Shown here: positions 27,607 to 36,830 of the stretch, piece after piece
Layout: each line of letters starts with the position of its first letter
Position numbering within the stretch: position 1 is the stretch's first letter
From: Mesorhizobium sp. LNHC252B00
Lineage (GTDB): Bacteria > Pseudomonadota > Alphaproteobacteria > Rhizobiales > Rhizobiaceae
Length of the DNA: 64,000 nucleotides
Assembly (NCBI RefSeq): GCF_000502955.1
Contig: NZ_AYWO01000022.1
Span: 1 to 64,000, forward strand
Reading direction: 5' to 3'
The notes under the pieces: generated by a model
Database searches by the model: none
What the model saw: the letters and a program-made list of their open reading frames with translations, nothing else
Told to the model about the DNA's origin: nothing
Made by a program: the position numbers and the translations under genes

Positions 27607-29133
27607 TCAAAGCCCGAGTTTGGCGGCGAGGCCGATGCGCTGCAATTTGCCGGTCGCGCCCTTGGGGATCTCGTCCAGGATCAGGATTTTGCGCGGCACC
27701 TTGAAATCGGCAAGCCGCGTCGCGGCATAGGTGCGGATGTCGCCCTCGGTAGCACTGATACCATCGCGCAGCACAACCGCCGCCGCCACCTCGTCGCCAA
27801 GCTTGTCATGCGGCATGGCGAAGGTGACGACCTGCGCCACCGCCGGATGGTCCATCAGCACATCGTCGACCTCGAGCGGCGAGATCTTTTCGCCACCGCG
27901 ATTGATGATCTCCTTGAGCCGTCCGGTGACCCTGAGATATCCGTCATCGTCCAGCACGCCCTGGTCGCCGGTGTGGAACCAGCCATGTGCGAACGCCGTG
28001 GCGTTGGCATCCGGGTTCTTCTCGTAGCCATCCGTCACATTGGGTCCGCGAATGACGATCTCGCCGGTCTCGCCGGCCTTGAGCAGTCGCCCGTCGGGAG
28101 CCATGACGGCCACGTCCGGACCGGCGGAGGCGCCGACGCTACCCGGCTTGCGCAGGCCCGGCGGCAGCCGGTTCGACGCCATTTGGTGCGCGGCCTCGGT
28201 CATCCCGTAGGATTCGATCACCGGGCAGCCGAAGGTCGCTTCCAGTTCGGCCATCACTTGCGCCGGCAGCGACGCCGAGGACGAACGGATGAAGCGCAGA
28301 CGCGCCGCTGCCAGCACCTCGGCATTGCGCGCTGCGCGCGGCAGGATCGCCTGATGCATGGTCGGCACCGCCGTGTACCAGCTCGGCCGCGCCTCGCCCA
28401 GCCACTGGAAGAAGCGCAGCGCGTTGAAGCCGGGCGTGCAGTAGATGCTGCCGCCTGATGCCAACGACGACAGCACGGCCGCGATCAGGCCGTGAATGTG
28501 GAACAGCGGCATGATGTTGAGGCAACGGTCATCGGCCGTCAGGCCAAGCGTCGCACGAATATGGGCGGCCGAGGCCGCGATGTTGGCATGGCTGAGCGGC
28601 ACCAGTTTTGGACGTGATGTTGTGCCGGAGGTATGCAACAGCAGCGCGATGTCATCATCCCGCGCCATGTCGGGCGTTGCCGGCGGTCCGATCGCTGGGC
28701 CCTCGATGGCAAAACTGCCGGCCGGTGTGTCGGGCTGCACGACAAGCCGCAGCACGCCGATGCCGAGGCGTTCGGCCACCGTCACCGCCGGTCCGGTCTC
28801 GCCCTCGGCGACAAGGATCGCCTTGGCGCCGATGTCCGTCAGGTAGAAATCAAGCTCGTCGACCCGGTAGGCGGGATTGAGTGGCGCCGTCGAGGCGGCG
28901 GCCGCCACGGCGACGAAGGCGGCGGCCATCTCGGGCCCGTTCGGCAACACGATGGCCACCCTGTCGCCCCGGCCGATGCCGCGCGCATGCAGCTGTTTCG
29001 CCGTGTCGGCGATCAGGTCGCGCAAACCGCCATGGGTTAGCGTCGCCCTGTCGGGCGCCGAAATCGCCGGCGCATCATCGGTGCCGGCGGCGAGACGGCG
29101 GGAGAGGTCTTTGGGATTTGCAATATTGGTCAT
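27607..29133 (-). CDS. AMP-dependent acyl-CoA synthetase, oxalyl-CoA synthetase-like
   Basis: ANL-superfamily ligase, 508 residues, activating a carboxylate with ATP and CoA. The P-loop motif is LLHTSGTTSRPKLVPLSH; the A5 region is YGMTEAAHQM, A7 is WFHTGDQG, and the hinge/A8-A10 part GRLKEIINRGGEKISP ... PKGATGKLQR. The NIMPLFHIHGL and WYTAVPTMHQ segments recall the Pcs60/AAE3 oxalate-CoA ligase group. GTG 29139 is an alternative start. No oxalyl-CoA decarboxylase is linked, so oxalate is only one option; other short carboxylates are possible. Confidence 0.85.
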   Translation of the reverse strand: MTNIANPKDLSRRLAAGTDDAPAISAPDRATLTHGGLRDLIADTAKQLHARGIGRGDRVAIVLPNGPEMAAAFVAVAAAASTAPLNPAYRVDELDFYLTDIGAKAILVAEGETGPAVTVAERLGIGVLRLVVQPDTPAGSFAIEGPAIGPPATPDMARDDDIALLLHTSGTTSRPKLVPLSHANIAASAAHIRATLGLTADDRCLNIMPLFHIHGLIAAVLSSLASGGSIYCTPGFNALRFFQWLGEARPSWYTAVPTMHQAILPRAARNAEVLAAARLRFIRSSSASLPAQVMAELEATFGCPVIESYGMTEAAHQMASNRLPPGLRKPGSVGASAGPDVAVMAPDGRLLKAGETGEIVIRGPNVTDGYEKNPDANATAFAHGWFHTGDQGVLDDDGYLRVTGRLKEIINRGGEKISPLEVDDVLMDHPAVAQVVTFAMPHDKLGDEVAAAVVLRDGISATEGDIRTYAATRLADFKVPRKILILDEIPKGATGKLQRIGLAAKLGL

Positions 29134-29223
29134 GATCACCGGTTGGATTTCGAACGACTATTGGCGGGAGCCCCGCTAACGGGCTTGCCTCGATATGGAT
29201 ACGCCATTGGACAACGGATCGCC

Positions 29224-30810
29224 TCAGTAGCCAAGCGCCAAACCATCCTTGCGCGGATCGGAGGCGCCGGTCAGCGTCCCTTTCTCCCAGTCGATCAGCA
29301 CCACCTGTCCGCCACCAAGCGGATGATGCGGTTCGGTGATGCGGTGGCCGCGCCGGCGCAGACCGTCGATCGCTTCGGCGGGCACGTTGCGTTCGGCCTC
29401 CACTGTATCGTCATTGTAGAACACCCGCGGGGCATCCAGCGCCTGCTGCGGGTCCATGCCGAAGTCGAGCATGTTGGTGAGCAGATGGACATGGCCGAAC
29501 GGCTGATAGCCGCCGCCCATGACGCCGAACGGCATCACGACGCGGCCGTTCTTCGTCGCCATGCCCGGCATGATCGTGTGCATCGGCCGCTTGCCGGGCG
29601 CGATCGCGTTCGGGTGCGTCGGATCGAGGCGGAAGCTCGAGCCGCGGTTCTGCAGCACGATGCCGGTTTTCGGGCTGACCACGCCGCTGCCGAACGAATA
29701 GTACGTCGAGTTGATGAAGGAGACGGCGTTGCGGTCGCGGTCGACGATGGAGATGTAGACCGTGTCGCTGCCGGGCAGGTCCACGCGCGGCAGGTGCGTC
29801 ATGGCGCGGTCGCGGTCGATCTCGGCGCGCAGCCGGTCGGCATAGGCGCTGGAGAGAAGCTCTTTCACCGGCACCGGGACATGATCCTGGTCGCCGACGT
29901 AGCGGTCGCGGTCGCGATAGGCCAGCCGCCCGGCCTCGATCTCCAGATGCAGGCGTTCGGCGCCGTTGGGGTCCAGCCCGCCAAGCTTGAAGCCCGACAG
30001 CAAATTCAGCATCAAAAGCGCCGTCAGCCCCTGATTGTTCGGTGGCATCTGGTGGATGTCATGACCGCCATAGGAGGTGCTGACCGGCGTCACATAGTCG
30101 CCTCTGGTCGCGGCAAAATCCTCGGCCGAATGAAGGCCGCCCAACTCGTTGAGCCGGCGCACGATATCGTCGGCGACGGCGCCTTCGTAGAATCCGGCGC
30201 GGCCATGCGTGGCGATGATGCGCAAGGTGGTCGCCAGTTCCGGCTGGCGGTGGACGTCGCCGGCCTTCGGCGCTTTGCCGCCCGGCAGGAAGATGCGCGC
30301 GGCATGTTCGTCGGCCGAAAGATCGGTCTCCGGCTCGGCCCAGTCGACGGCGACGCGGTCATGCACGACATAGCCGTTTTCGGCATAATGGATGGCCGGC
30401 GCCAGCGCTTCGGCAAGGCCCTTGCGGCCATAGTCTTCGAGCAGGCGGCTCCAGGCATCGACGGCGCCCGGCACGGTGACCGCGTGCGGGCCCTGCAGCG
30501 GGATGCGGTCGAAGCCTTTTTCCAGATACCAGTCGACCGTCGCCTTGGCTGGCGCTCGGCCTGAACCATTGAAGGCCAGCACATTGCCTTGCCCTGCCGG
30601 GCTATAGAGCACGAAACAATCGCCGCCGATGCCGGTCGACTGCGGTTCGACCACCGCCTGCACCGCGGCGGCGCAGACGGCGGCATCCATGGCATTGCCG
30701 CCGGAGCGCAGCATCTCGATGGCGGCAAGGGTTGCAAGCGGATGTGACGTTGCGGCAACCGCCTCAGTGGCACGAACCGGCGAGCGGCCGGGAAACTGGA
30801 AATCACGCAT
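29224..30810 (-). CDS. ggt: Gamma-glutamyltransferase
   Basis: Ntn-hydrolase precursor of 528 residues that self-cleaves before the nucleophile Thr350 (in DTVYIS). Family features are the ATSHPLATLAAIEMLRSGGNAMDAAVCAA N-terminal block, GIGGDCF, and the C-terminal GVMGGGYQPFGHV. No clear signal peptide is seen, unlike periplasmic E. coli Ggt, so it is probably cytosolic. ATG 30810 is preferred as the family-like start; GTG 30834 adds eight residues. It lies 63 bp downstream of the transporter genes, suggesting a gamma-glutamyl compound is imported and hydrolysed. Confidence 0.87.
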   Translation of the reverse strand: MRDFQFPGRSPVRATEAVAATSHPLATLAAIEMLRSGGNAMDAAVCAAAVQAVVEPQSTGIGGDCFVLYSPAGQGNVLAFNGSGRAPAKATVDWYLEKGFDRIPLQGPHAVTVPGAVDAWSRLLEDYGRKGLAEALAPAIHYAENGYVVHDRVAVDWAEPETDLSADEHAARIFLPGGKAPKAGDVHRQPELATTLRIIATHGRAGFYEGAVADDIVRRLNELGGLHSAEDFAATRGDYVTPVSTSYGGHDIHQMPPNNQGLTALLMLNLLSGFKLGGLDPNGAERLHLEIEAGRLAYRDRDRYVGDQDHVPVPVKELLSSAYADRLRAEIDRDRAMTHLPRVDLPGSDTVYISIVDRDRNAVSFINSTYYSFGSGVVSPKTGIVLQNRGSSFRLDPTHPNAIAPGKRPMHTIMPGMATKNGRVVMPFGVMGGGYQPFGHVHLLTNMLDFGMDPQQALDAPRVFYNDDTVEAERNVPAEAIDGLRRRGHRITEPHHPLGGGQVVLIDWEKGTLTGASDPRKDGLALGY

Positions 30811-30873
30811 TCTGTCTGGATATCCCCTAGTCACTTCTGCAAATTGGTCACTTCTTCGAATTGGTCATCTGAA

Positions 30874-31674
30874 TCAATGCCGCCGCCCGAAGATCTGCGC
30901 AACCGACAACAGCACGACCGAGAGCACGATCAGGCAGGTCGAGATGGCGGCGATCGTCGGGTCGATCTGGTCGCGCAGCGCGTTGAACATGCGGCGCGTC
31001 AAGGTCGTGGTCTCGCCGCCCGAGATGAACAGCGAAACCACCACTTCGTCGAAGGAGGTGATGAAGGCAAACAGCGCGCCAGAGATGATCGAGAAGCGGA
31101 TCTGCGGCATGGTCACCTGCCAGAACGCGGCGACACGTCCGGCGCCAAGGCTGCGCGCCACGCGTTCCTGGTTCATGTCGTAGGAGCGCAGTCCCGACAG
31201 CACGGTCAGCACCACCAGCGGCAAGGCCTGCACCGTATGCGCGATGACCAGCCCGGTCAGCGTGTTGTTGAGCCCGATCCGCGCATAGAGGAAGAAGGTG
31301 CCGATGCCGATCAGGATCACCGGCACGATCAGCGACGCCGTCAGCAGCGCATTGATGGTGCCGTTGAAGCGCAGCGTGCCCCTGTTGATCGCGTAGGCTG
31401 CGGCGGTGCCGAGCGGTGTCGCGACGAACACGGTCATGACAGCCACCTTGACCGAAACGATGGTCGCGTCTCGCCACTCCAGCGACTGGAAATAGGTCTG
31501 GTACCAGCGCAGCGACCATTGCTGCGGCGGGAATTGCAGCAGCGTCGAATCCGAAAACGACATGATGACGATGATGATCGACGGCGCGATCAGGAACAAC
31601 AGCACGAGACCGCCGAGGCAGTAGAGCCACAGGCGTTGCCGGTGCGAAATAGGCAGGCCGATGTCCTCGCTCAT
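30874..31674 (-). CDS. Spermidine/putrescine-type ABC transporter permease, PotC type
   Basis: Inner-membrane permease, 266 residues with six helices. The EAA loop reads RSLGAGRVAAFWQVTMPQIRFSI. The segment FDEVVVSLFISGGETTTL is typical of PotC/YdcV proteins. ATG 31674 overlaps the PotB-type stop (ATGA). It precedes ggt by 63 bp on the same strand. Confidence 0.9.
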   Translation of the reverse strand: MSEDIGLPISHRQRLWLYCLGGLVLLFLIAPSIIIVIMSFSDSTLLQFPPQQWSLRWYQTYFQSLEWRDATIVSVKVAVMTVFVATPLGTAAAYAINRGTLRFNGTINALLTASLIVPVILIGIGTFFLYARIGLNNTLTGLVIAHTVQALPLVVLTVLSGLRSYDMNQERVARSLGAGRVAAFWQVTMPQIRFSIISGALFAFITSFDEVVVSLFISGGETTTLTRRMFNALRDQIDPTIAAISTCLIVLSVVLLSVAQIFGRRH

Positions 31675-32597
31675 CGTGAACTCCACACACCGGTGGCGCG
31701 CGCGCCGAGCAGCCACTGGAACAGGCCAAGAAGCGCCAGTGTAACCACCAGCAGCACCACGCCGAGCGCGGCACCCGCCCCCCAGTTGGAATAGAGGCTG
31801 GTGGTCTGTTCCATGCGCATTGCCCACATGATCACCTTGCCGCCGCCCATCAGCGCAGGGGTGACGAAGAAGCCCAGGCACAGCACGAAAACGATGACCA
31901 CGCCCGAGGCGAGTCCTGGAAGCGACAGCGGAAAGAAGATCTGCCGGAAGGTGGCGACCGGACCGGCGCCGAGGTTCATGCCGGCGCGCAGGCAATCGGT
32001 GTCGATCGTCTTCATCGAGGCGTAGAGCGGCAGCACCAGGAACGGCAGCAAGATATGCGTCATGCCGATGACCACGCCCGACAGATTGTTGGCGAGCGAC
32101 AGCGGTTGGCTGATGACGCCGAGGTCGATAAGCCAGCTGTTGATCAGCCCCTTGCGCTGCAGGATCACCAGCCAGGCATAGGTGCGCACCAGCACCGATG
32201 TCCAGAACGGCAAGATGACGAAGATCAGGCAGATCGACGCCGCCCGGCGCGGCAGTTGCGACAGCATGTAGGCCAGGGGATAGCCAAGCAGGACACAGGC
32301 GCCGGTGACGATGAAGGCGACCTTGAAGGTGGTGACGAAGGTCTTGATGTAGGAGGCCTGCTCGAAGAAGCGCGCATAGTTGGCGGCGCTGAAGGCGCCG
32401 GCCTCGTCGAACAGCGACAACCAGAACAGCCAGCCGATCGGCACGATGATGATGGCGAAGACCAGGAACAGGCTGGGTGACAGCAGCGCCAGCAGCCGGA
32501 GCTGCTCGCGCCGCGCATCGGCGCGCAGCGCTTGCGCGTTGAGGTCCCGACCGGGGCCGCCCGCAGTCTCGTTCAGAAGGACGGATTGCGCGCTCAT
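31671..32597 (-). CDS. Spermidine/putrescine-type ABC transporter permease, PotB type
   Basis: First permease of the importer, 308 residues; a hydrophilic 30-residue head precedes six helices. The EAA loop is NLGAGPVATFRQIFFPLSLPGL, and FWTSVLVRTYAW is typical of PotB proteins. ATG 32597 overlaps the ATPase stop by four bases. Together with the PotC-type gene it forms the membrane pore. Confidence 0.9.
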   Translation of the reverse strand: MSAQSVLLNETAGGPGRDLNAQALRADARREQLRLLALLSPSLFLVFAIIIVPIGWLFWLSLFDEAGAFSAANYARFFEQASYIKTFVTTFKVAFIVTGACVLLGYPLAYMLSQLPRRAASICLIFVILPFWTSVLVRTYAWLVILQRKGLINSWLIDLGVISQPLSLANNLSGVVIGMTHILLPFLVLPLYASMKTIDTDCLRAGMNLGAGPVATFRQIFFPLSLPGLASGVVIVFVLCLGFFVTPALMGGGKVIMWAMRMEQTTSLYSNWGAGAALGVVLLVVTLALLGLFQWLLGARATGVWSSR

Positions 32598-33685
32598 CGC
32601 TCGGCCGCCACCAGGATCGTGTCCTGCGCATCGAGGCCGAGACTGATCGGCTGGCCGGGAGCCGGCATTCTGGCCAGCACGTCGCTGCGGCAATAGTCGC
32701 GCAGCGTCAGCTGGCGACCGTCGCGCAGCGCCGCGTAGCAGACGAAGCTGTCGCCCTGGTAGATGATGTCACTGAGCGTCGCGTCGAGTACATTGACGCC
32801 GCTTTGCGGTTCGGCGTTTGCCAGCAGCCGCAGCTTTTCCGGCCGCACCACCATCAGGTGCAGGCCCGATGCAGGCGCCGGCGCTGCGGTGTGGATTCGT
32901 CTGTCCTCGTACCAGACCGACCCATTGCGGCACTCGACCGGAATGAAATTCGATTCGCCGATGAAGCCGGCTACAAACCGCGTCCGCGGCGTGGCGTAGA
33001 GGGTTTCGGGTTTGTCGAGCTGTTCGATGCGTCCGCCGTTCATGACGGCGATGCGATCCGACATGGTGATCGCTTCGCGCTGGTCGTGCGTGACATAGAC
33101 CGTGGTCATGCCAAGCCGCCGGTGAAGGGCACGCAGCTCGATCTGCATATGCTCGCGCAGGCCCTTGTCGAGCGCCGACAGGGGTTCGTCCATCAGCACG
33201 ATGCGCGGCTCGAACACGATGGCGCGCGCCAGCGCCACGCGCTGGCGCTGGCCGCCGGAAAGCTGGTCGACCCGGCGCTCACCCAGGCCCTGCAATTTCA
33301 CCAGATCGAGCGCCTTCTCGACGCGCTCGGCCGTCTCGGCGGCAGCGACGCCGCGCTGCTTCAGCGGAAAGGCGATGTTGTGAAAGACGTTCATATGCGG
33401 AAACAGCGCGTAGTTCTGGAACACCATGCCGATGTTGCGCTTGTGCGGCGGCGTGGTGATGATCTCGTCATCGCCGACCCTGATCGAGCCGGCATTGGCC
33501 CGCACGAAGCCGGCCAGGATCATCAGCAGCGTCGTCTTGCCGGAGCCGGAAGGCCCGAGCAGCGTCAGGAATTCGCCGGCCTCGACATCAAGGTTGAGGT
33601 CACGCAGCACCGACACGCTGCCAAATCGTTTCTCGATCCGGCGCATGCCGATCGGCAGCGCGGATGGCGCAATGGACAAGATCAT
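32594..33685 (-). CDS. Spermidine/putrescine-type ABC transporter ATP-binding protein, PotA type
   Basis: ATPase of 363 residues. Walker A GPSGSGKTT, Q-loop FQNYALFPHM, signature [14 protein letters not shown], Walker B LMDEPLSALDKGLREHMQIEL and H-loop YVTHDQREA are PotA-like, followed by a TOBE domain (about 280-360). AGGAG lies three bases before the ACG preceding ATG 33685. It is 65 bp downstream of the binding-protein gene in the same operon. Confidence 0.92.
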   Translation of the reverse strand: MILSIAPSALPIGMRRIEKRFGSVSVLRDLNLDVEAGEFLTLLGPSGSGKTTLLMILAGFVRANAGSIRVGDDEIITTPPHKRNIGMVFQNYALFPHMNVFHNIAFPLKQRGVAAAETAERVEKALDLVKLQGLGERRVDQLSGGQRQRVALARAIVFEPRIVLMDEPLSALDKGLREHMQIELRALHRRLGMTTVYVTHDQREAITMSDRIAVMNGGRIEQLDKPETLYATPRTRFVAGFIGESNFIPVECRNGSVWYEDRRIHTAAPAPASGLHLMVVRPEKLRLLANAEPQSGVNVLDATLSDIIYQGDSFVCYAALRDGRQLTLRDYCRSDVLARMPAPGQPISLGLDAQDTILVAAER

Positions 33686-33750
33686 CGTCTCCTAAGCAGG
33701 GGCGGCAGAAGCAGGGCGAGGCGCCGCCCTGCCGTGGTTTGGGCTGCGGC

Positions 33751-34791
33751 CTATTGCTGGACCAGATTGTTGAACTTTTCCGTCGCCTCGACCAGATTGT
33801 CGCGCCAGAACTCGGGATCCTGCAGCACCTGCTTCTTGACGTTTTCGGGCGACGAATTGATGTCCTTGATCCGGTCCGGCGGGATCTTGCCGGTCTCGAA
33901 GGCCTTTTCGTTCGCTGGCCCATTGTCGACATAGAGCGGCAGATTGGCCTGCAATTGCGGGCTGACGAACATCGCCAGCGCCTTCATCGCCGCCTCCTTG
34001 TTCTTAGCGCCCTTGGGAATGACCATGCAGTCGGCGGTCAGCACACCCTGGTCGAAGGAGAAGCTGACCGGCGCGCCTTCCTTCTTCAAGGTGCCGGCGC
34101 GGCCGTTCCAGATGCTCGCCATGTCGACTTCGCCGTCCTTGACCAGCTGCATGGCCTGGGCGCCGGAGGTCCACCAGGCGTCGACATGGCTGCGGATCTT
34201 GTCGACCGATTTCAAGGCGCCGTCGATATCGACCGGATAGACCTTGTCGATCGGAACGCCCTCGGCAAGTGCGGCAACGCTCAGCGTTTCCGTCGCCTGG
34301 CTGCCGCTCAGCGCGCGCCGTCCCGGGAATTTCTCGACGTTCCAGAAATCGGCCCATGTCTTCGGACCTTTGTCGCCGAAAACATCGGTCCGGTAGATGA
34401 GCACGACCGACGTGTAGGAAATGCCTACCCAGTCGTCATGGACGAGCTTCGGGTTGATGCCGCTCTTGTCGATGATGCCGTAATCGAGCTTCTCGAACAG
34501 CCCTTCCTTCGAACCGCGCGCGCATTCGTCGGCGCCGAGTTCGGTGATGTCCCATTTCACCGCATTGCCGGTCACCTGCAGCCGCACGTCGTCGAGGCCG
34601 TTGGTGGTGTCTTCCTTGATCGTGATGCCGAGCGCATCGGCGGTCGGCTTGAAGAACGCCTTGGCCTGCGCCTCCTGATAGGTGCCGCCCCATGAGGCGA
34701 CGGTGATGGTGTCGCCCGCCATTGCGGGGGCAGCGAGCGAGGCCATGAGGCCGGCAACCGCAACAACGCTAACGCTTCTTGTCCTGTTCAT
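33751..34791 (-). CDS. Spermidine/putrescine-type ABC transporter substrate-binding protein, PotD type
   Basis: Periplasmic binding protein, 346 residues. The signal peptide (MNRTRSVSVVAVAGLMASLAAPAMA) ends before GDTITVASWGGTYQEAQ, the usual first strand of PotD/PotF-like proteins. GGAGAG lies seven bases before ATG 34791. It leads an operon running to panE (26624). The ligand is unknown; the linked gamma-glutamyltransferase suggests a gamma-glutamyl amine or peptide. Confidence 0.88.
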   Translation of the reverse strand: MNRTRSVSVVAVAGLMASLAAPAMAGDTITVASWGGTYQEAQAKAFFKPTADALGITIKEDTTNGLDDVRLQVTGNAVKWDITELGADECARGSKEGLFEKLDYGIIDKSGINPKLVHDDWVGISYTSVVLIYRTDVFGDKGPKTWADFWNVEKFPGRRALSGSQATETLSVAALAEGVPIDKVYPVDIDGALKSVDKIRSHVDAWWTSGAQAMQLVKDGEVDMASIWNGRAGTLKKEGAPVSFSFDQGVLTADCMVIPKGAKNKEAAMKALAMFVSPQLQANLPLYVDNGPANEKAFETGKIPPDRIKDINSSPENVKKQVLQDPEFWRDNLVEATEKFNNLVQQ

Positions 34792-34842
34792 TTTCGGCTC
34801 TCCAACCGGTGTTCCCATTTGTTTTTGATTTCGCATGCTATC

Positions 34843-34852
34843 TTGTATACAA
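34843..34852. promoter_or_regulatory. Palindromic GntR/FadR-type operator candidate
   Basis: TTGTATACAA is a perfect 10-bp palindrome in the gap between the divergent potD-type and gntR genes, about 50 bp ahead of the binding-protein start. FCD-subfamily GntR proteins commonly bind t-GT-a-t-AC-a sites like this. Position and the adjacent regulator make it the likely control site of the operon. Confidence 0.5.
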
Positions 34853-35029
34853 TTTTGAGTGTAGCCTAGCGGTCGATCTTGTCAACACCGACCGGCGCGA
34901 TCGGATGAACGCGTTTCGTGCCGGACAAAGTGGCGGGGGACGGGCCTCGCCGGGCGTGGCAAATTACGCCGACTGCGGCTACAGCTATGCGTGTTCCGGC
35001 TGAAAGACCGGAGAAGTGGGAAGGGAATC

Positions 35030-35731
35030 TTGGCCAAGGAAACCAAAGATACGCTGCGCGACTCGGTCTATTCCTCGCTCAAGGCGATGATCGTGACCGG
35101 CCAGATTCCGCCGGGCTCGCGCGTCACCGAAAACGACATCGCCGTGAAGCTCAGTGTCAGCCGTACGCCGGTGCGCGAGGCCTTCAACCGCCTCGAGCGC
35201 GATGGGCTGGTCACCGGCAGGCCCCGCCAGGGCTATGTCGTCACCGAATTCGACATCAACATGTTCCGCGAGGCCTTCGACATCCGCGAACTGCTCGATG
35301 GCCATGCGACGGAACTGGCAGCAACCGCTGCTACGGAACAGGACAAGGCGCGGCTGCGCGCGATGCTGGCCGAATGCGAGCGGCTGGCCGCCATTCCGGA
35401 ATGCACCAACAGGGAAAAATTCCAGGAGCTGGAAGTCGGCATCGACCTGCACCGCGTCATCGCCGAAATCAGCGGCAACGTGATGCTGCACGGCATGCTG
35501 TGCGGCATCCTCGACAAGTGCCAGCACTATGTCTGGACCGAGCTGCTGTGGCTGGACGAATGGAAGATTGCCCGCGACGAGCACACCGAAATCGTCGACG
35601 CCATCTGCGCCGGCGACGCCGGCCGCGCCGGCACATTGGCGCGCGCCCATGTGCGCGGATCGCGCGACAATGTGCTGCGCCTGCTGCAGGCCAAGTCGGA
35701 CTATCGGAATTTTCTCGCTAAGGCGTCGTGA
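35030..35731 (+). CDS. GntR family transcriptional regulator, FCD domain
   Basis: 233 residues. The N-terminal winged helix (DSVYSSLKAMIVTGQIPPGSRVTENDIA ... SRTPVREAFNRLERDGLV) is GntR-specific. The C-terminal all-helical FCD domain (FDIRELLDGHATELA ... DLHRVIAEISGN ... EHTEIVDAICAGDAGRA) binds metal and an acid ligand in this family. TTG 35030 with GGGAAGGGA is my start; GTG 34991 lacks a ribosome site. It is divergent from the PotD-type operon and probably represses it until the substrate is present (inference). Confidence 0.88.
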   Translation: MAKETKDTLRDSVYSSLKAMIVTGQIPPGSRVTENDIAVKLSVSRTPVREAFNRLERDGLVTGRPRQGYVVTEFDINMFREAFDIRELLDGHATELAATAATEQDKARLRAMLAECERLAAIPECTNREKFQELEVGIDLHRVIAEISGNVMLHGMLCGILDKCQHYVWTELLWLDEWKIARDEHTEIVDAICAGDAGRAGTLARAHVRGSRDNVLRLLQAKSDYRNFLAKAS

Positions 35732-35771
35732 GGAACCACCTGGACGCTACCGATGCGCGCCGCGAGAATGA

Positions 35772-35978
35772 TCAGTGTGTGGTGGGATCAATCTGGCGGA
35801 GGCGCGAGCGCGCTTCAGCCACATTTTTTTGCTCGGATCTGATCCGGCAGCACAGGGCAAGGCTGATGCCAACGCCACGCTCCTCGTCCAGCATCTCGTT
35901 CGCTCGCTTGAGAAAGACTTCCGCCCGCTTGACGCGCTGCCTGGCTCTCGCCAGTTCCAGTTCCAGATGGTCGTGCAT
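35772..35978 (-). CDS. Possible small coiled-coil protein (hypothetical)
   Basis: A 68-codon frame. Residues 1-34 read as a charged amphipathic helix rich in Glu/Arg (LARARQRVKRAEVFLKRANE); the remainder is less protein-like. AAGGG lies nine bases ahead of ATG 35978. It occupies the 340-bp gap between gntR and the SDR gene, in which nothing else was recognised. It could be a decayed fragment. Confidence 0.3.
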   Translation of the reverse strand: MHDHLELELARARQRVKRAEVFLKRANEMLDEERGVGISLALCCRIRSEQKNVAEARSRLRQIDPTTH

Positions 35979-36016
35979 TATTCCGCACCCTTGAGGTTTG
36001 CGGTCCCTTCATGGGA

Positions 36017-36036
36017 AAACCGCTGCTGAGCGGTTT
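36017..36036. terminator. Weak hairpin downstream of SDR gene
   Basis: AAACCGCT and AGCGGTTT form an 8-bp stem with a 4-base loop about 35 bases past the SDR stop. On the minus strand the right arm runs into TTTT then CCC, so it is a short, weak intrinsic terminator at best. Confidence 0.35.
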
Positions 36037-36071
36037 GGTTCCCGCCGATTGGCGGATGTGCCGATCGACGT

Positions 36072-36830
36072 TCAGCCCTTGCGCTCCTGCAGGCTGTTGC
36101 CGCCGTCGACCACCAGCAGGGCGCCGTTGACATAGCTGGCGCGTTCCGAGGCCAGGAACATCACCGCTGCGGCCACTTCGTCGGGTCGCCCGGCTCGCGC
36201 CGGCGGCGTATGCAGGGCAGCTTGCCGCTCCATCTCGCTCGACGAACCCGTTTCGATCCAGCCGGGGGCCACGGCGTTGGCCGTAATGCCGCTTTTCGCC
36301 ACTTCCAGCGCCAGCGTGCGCGTCAGGCCGACCATGCCGGCCTTGGCGGCGGAATAGGCTGATGTGCCTTCGAAAGACACCAGCGGCCCGGTGACCGATG
36401 TCACATTGACGATGCGCCCGTAGCCCGCTTCGACCATCGCCGGCAGGAACGCACGGGTGACCAGAAACGCGGTCTTCAAGCTGACGTCGATCCCCTGATC
36501 CCAGTCGGCCTCGGTCATGGCTAGAAACGCCTTGTCGACCGATGGCGATGCCAGCGAGCCCATGCCGGCATTGTTGACCAGTATATCGACCGTGCCGACA
36601 TCCGCCCGCAGCCGCGCGACATCGGCGGCTTTGGTGAGATCGGCAATTGCGGCGTTCGCATCGATGCCTTCGGCACTAAGCTCGGCGGCGCGATCGAGCA
36701 CACGCGCACTGGCGCCGGTGAGGAAAACCGCGTGGCCGGCACGGCCGAGTTGCCGGGCAATGGCAAAGCCGATGCCGTCGGCCGCACCTGCCCCGGTGAT
36801 TAAGGCGCGCTTGATGGTGGAAGAAGGCAT
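36072..36830 (-). CDS. SDR family oxidoreductase (FabG-like)
   Basis: Short-chain dehydrogenase of 252 residues. The cofactor motif is slightly unusual (TGAGAADGIGFAIA, with an extra residue in the Gly-rich loop), followed by NNAGMGS, catalytic Ser in VTSVTGP and YSAAKAG. The tail VNGALLVVDGGNSL is typical of 3-oxoacyl-ACP-reductase-like SDRs. ATG 36830 was chosen because homologous sequence begins there; the longer frame to 37025 has no SDR features. Substrate unknown; no operon partner. Confidence 0.85.
   Translation of the reverse strand: MPSSTIKRALITGAGAADGIGFAIARQLGRAGHAVFLTGASARVLDRAAELSAEGIDANAAIADLTKAADVARLRADVGTVDILVNNAGMGSLASPSVDKAFLAMTEADWDQGIDVSLKTAFLVTRAFLPAMVEAGYGRIVNVTSVTGPLVSFEGTSAYSAAKAGMVGLTRTLALEVAKSGITANAVAPGWIETGSSSEMERQAALHTPPARAGRPDEVAAAVMFLASERASYVNGALLVVDGGNSLQERKG

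Noticed and set aside
30874-32631. 585-codon minus-strand frame as one long protein
   Set aside because: Its first 320 codons are an out-of-frame reading of the PotB-type permease; only the part from 31674 is the real PotC-type permease.
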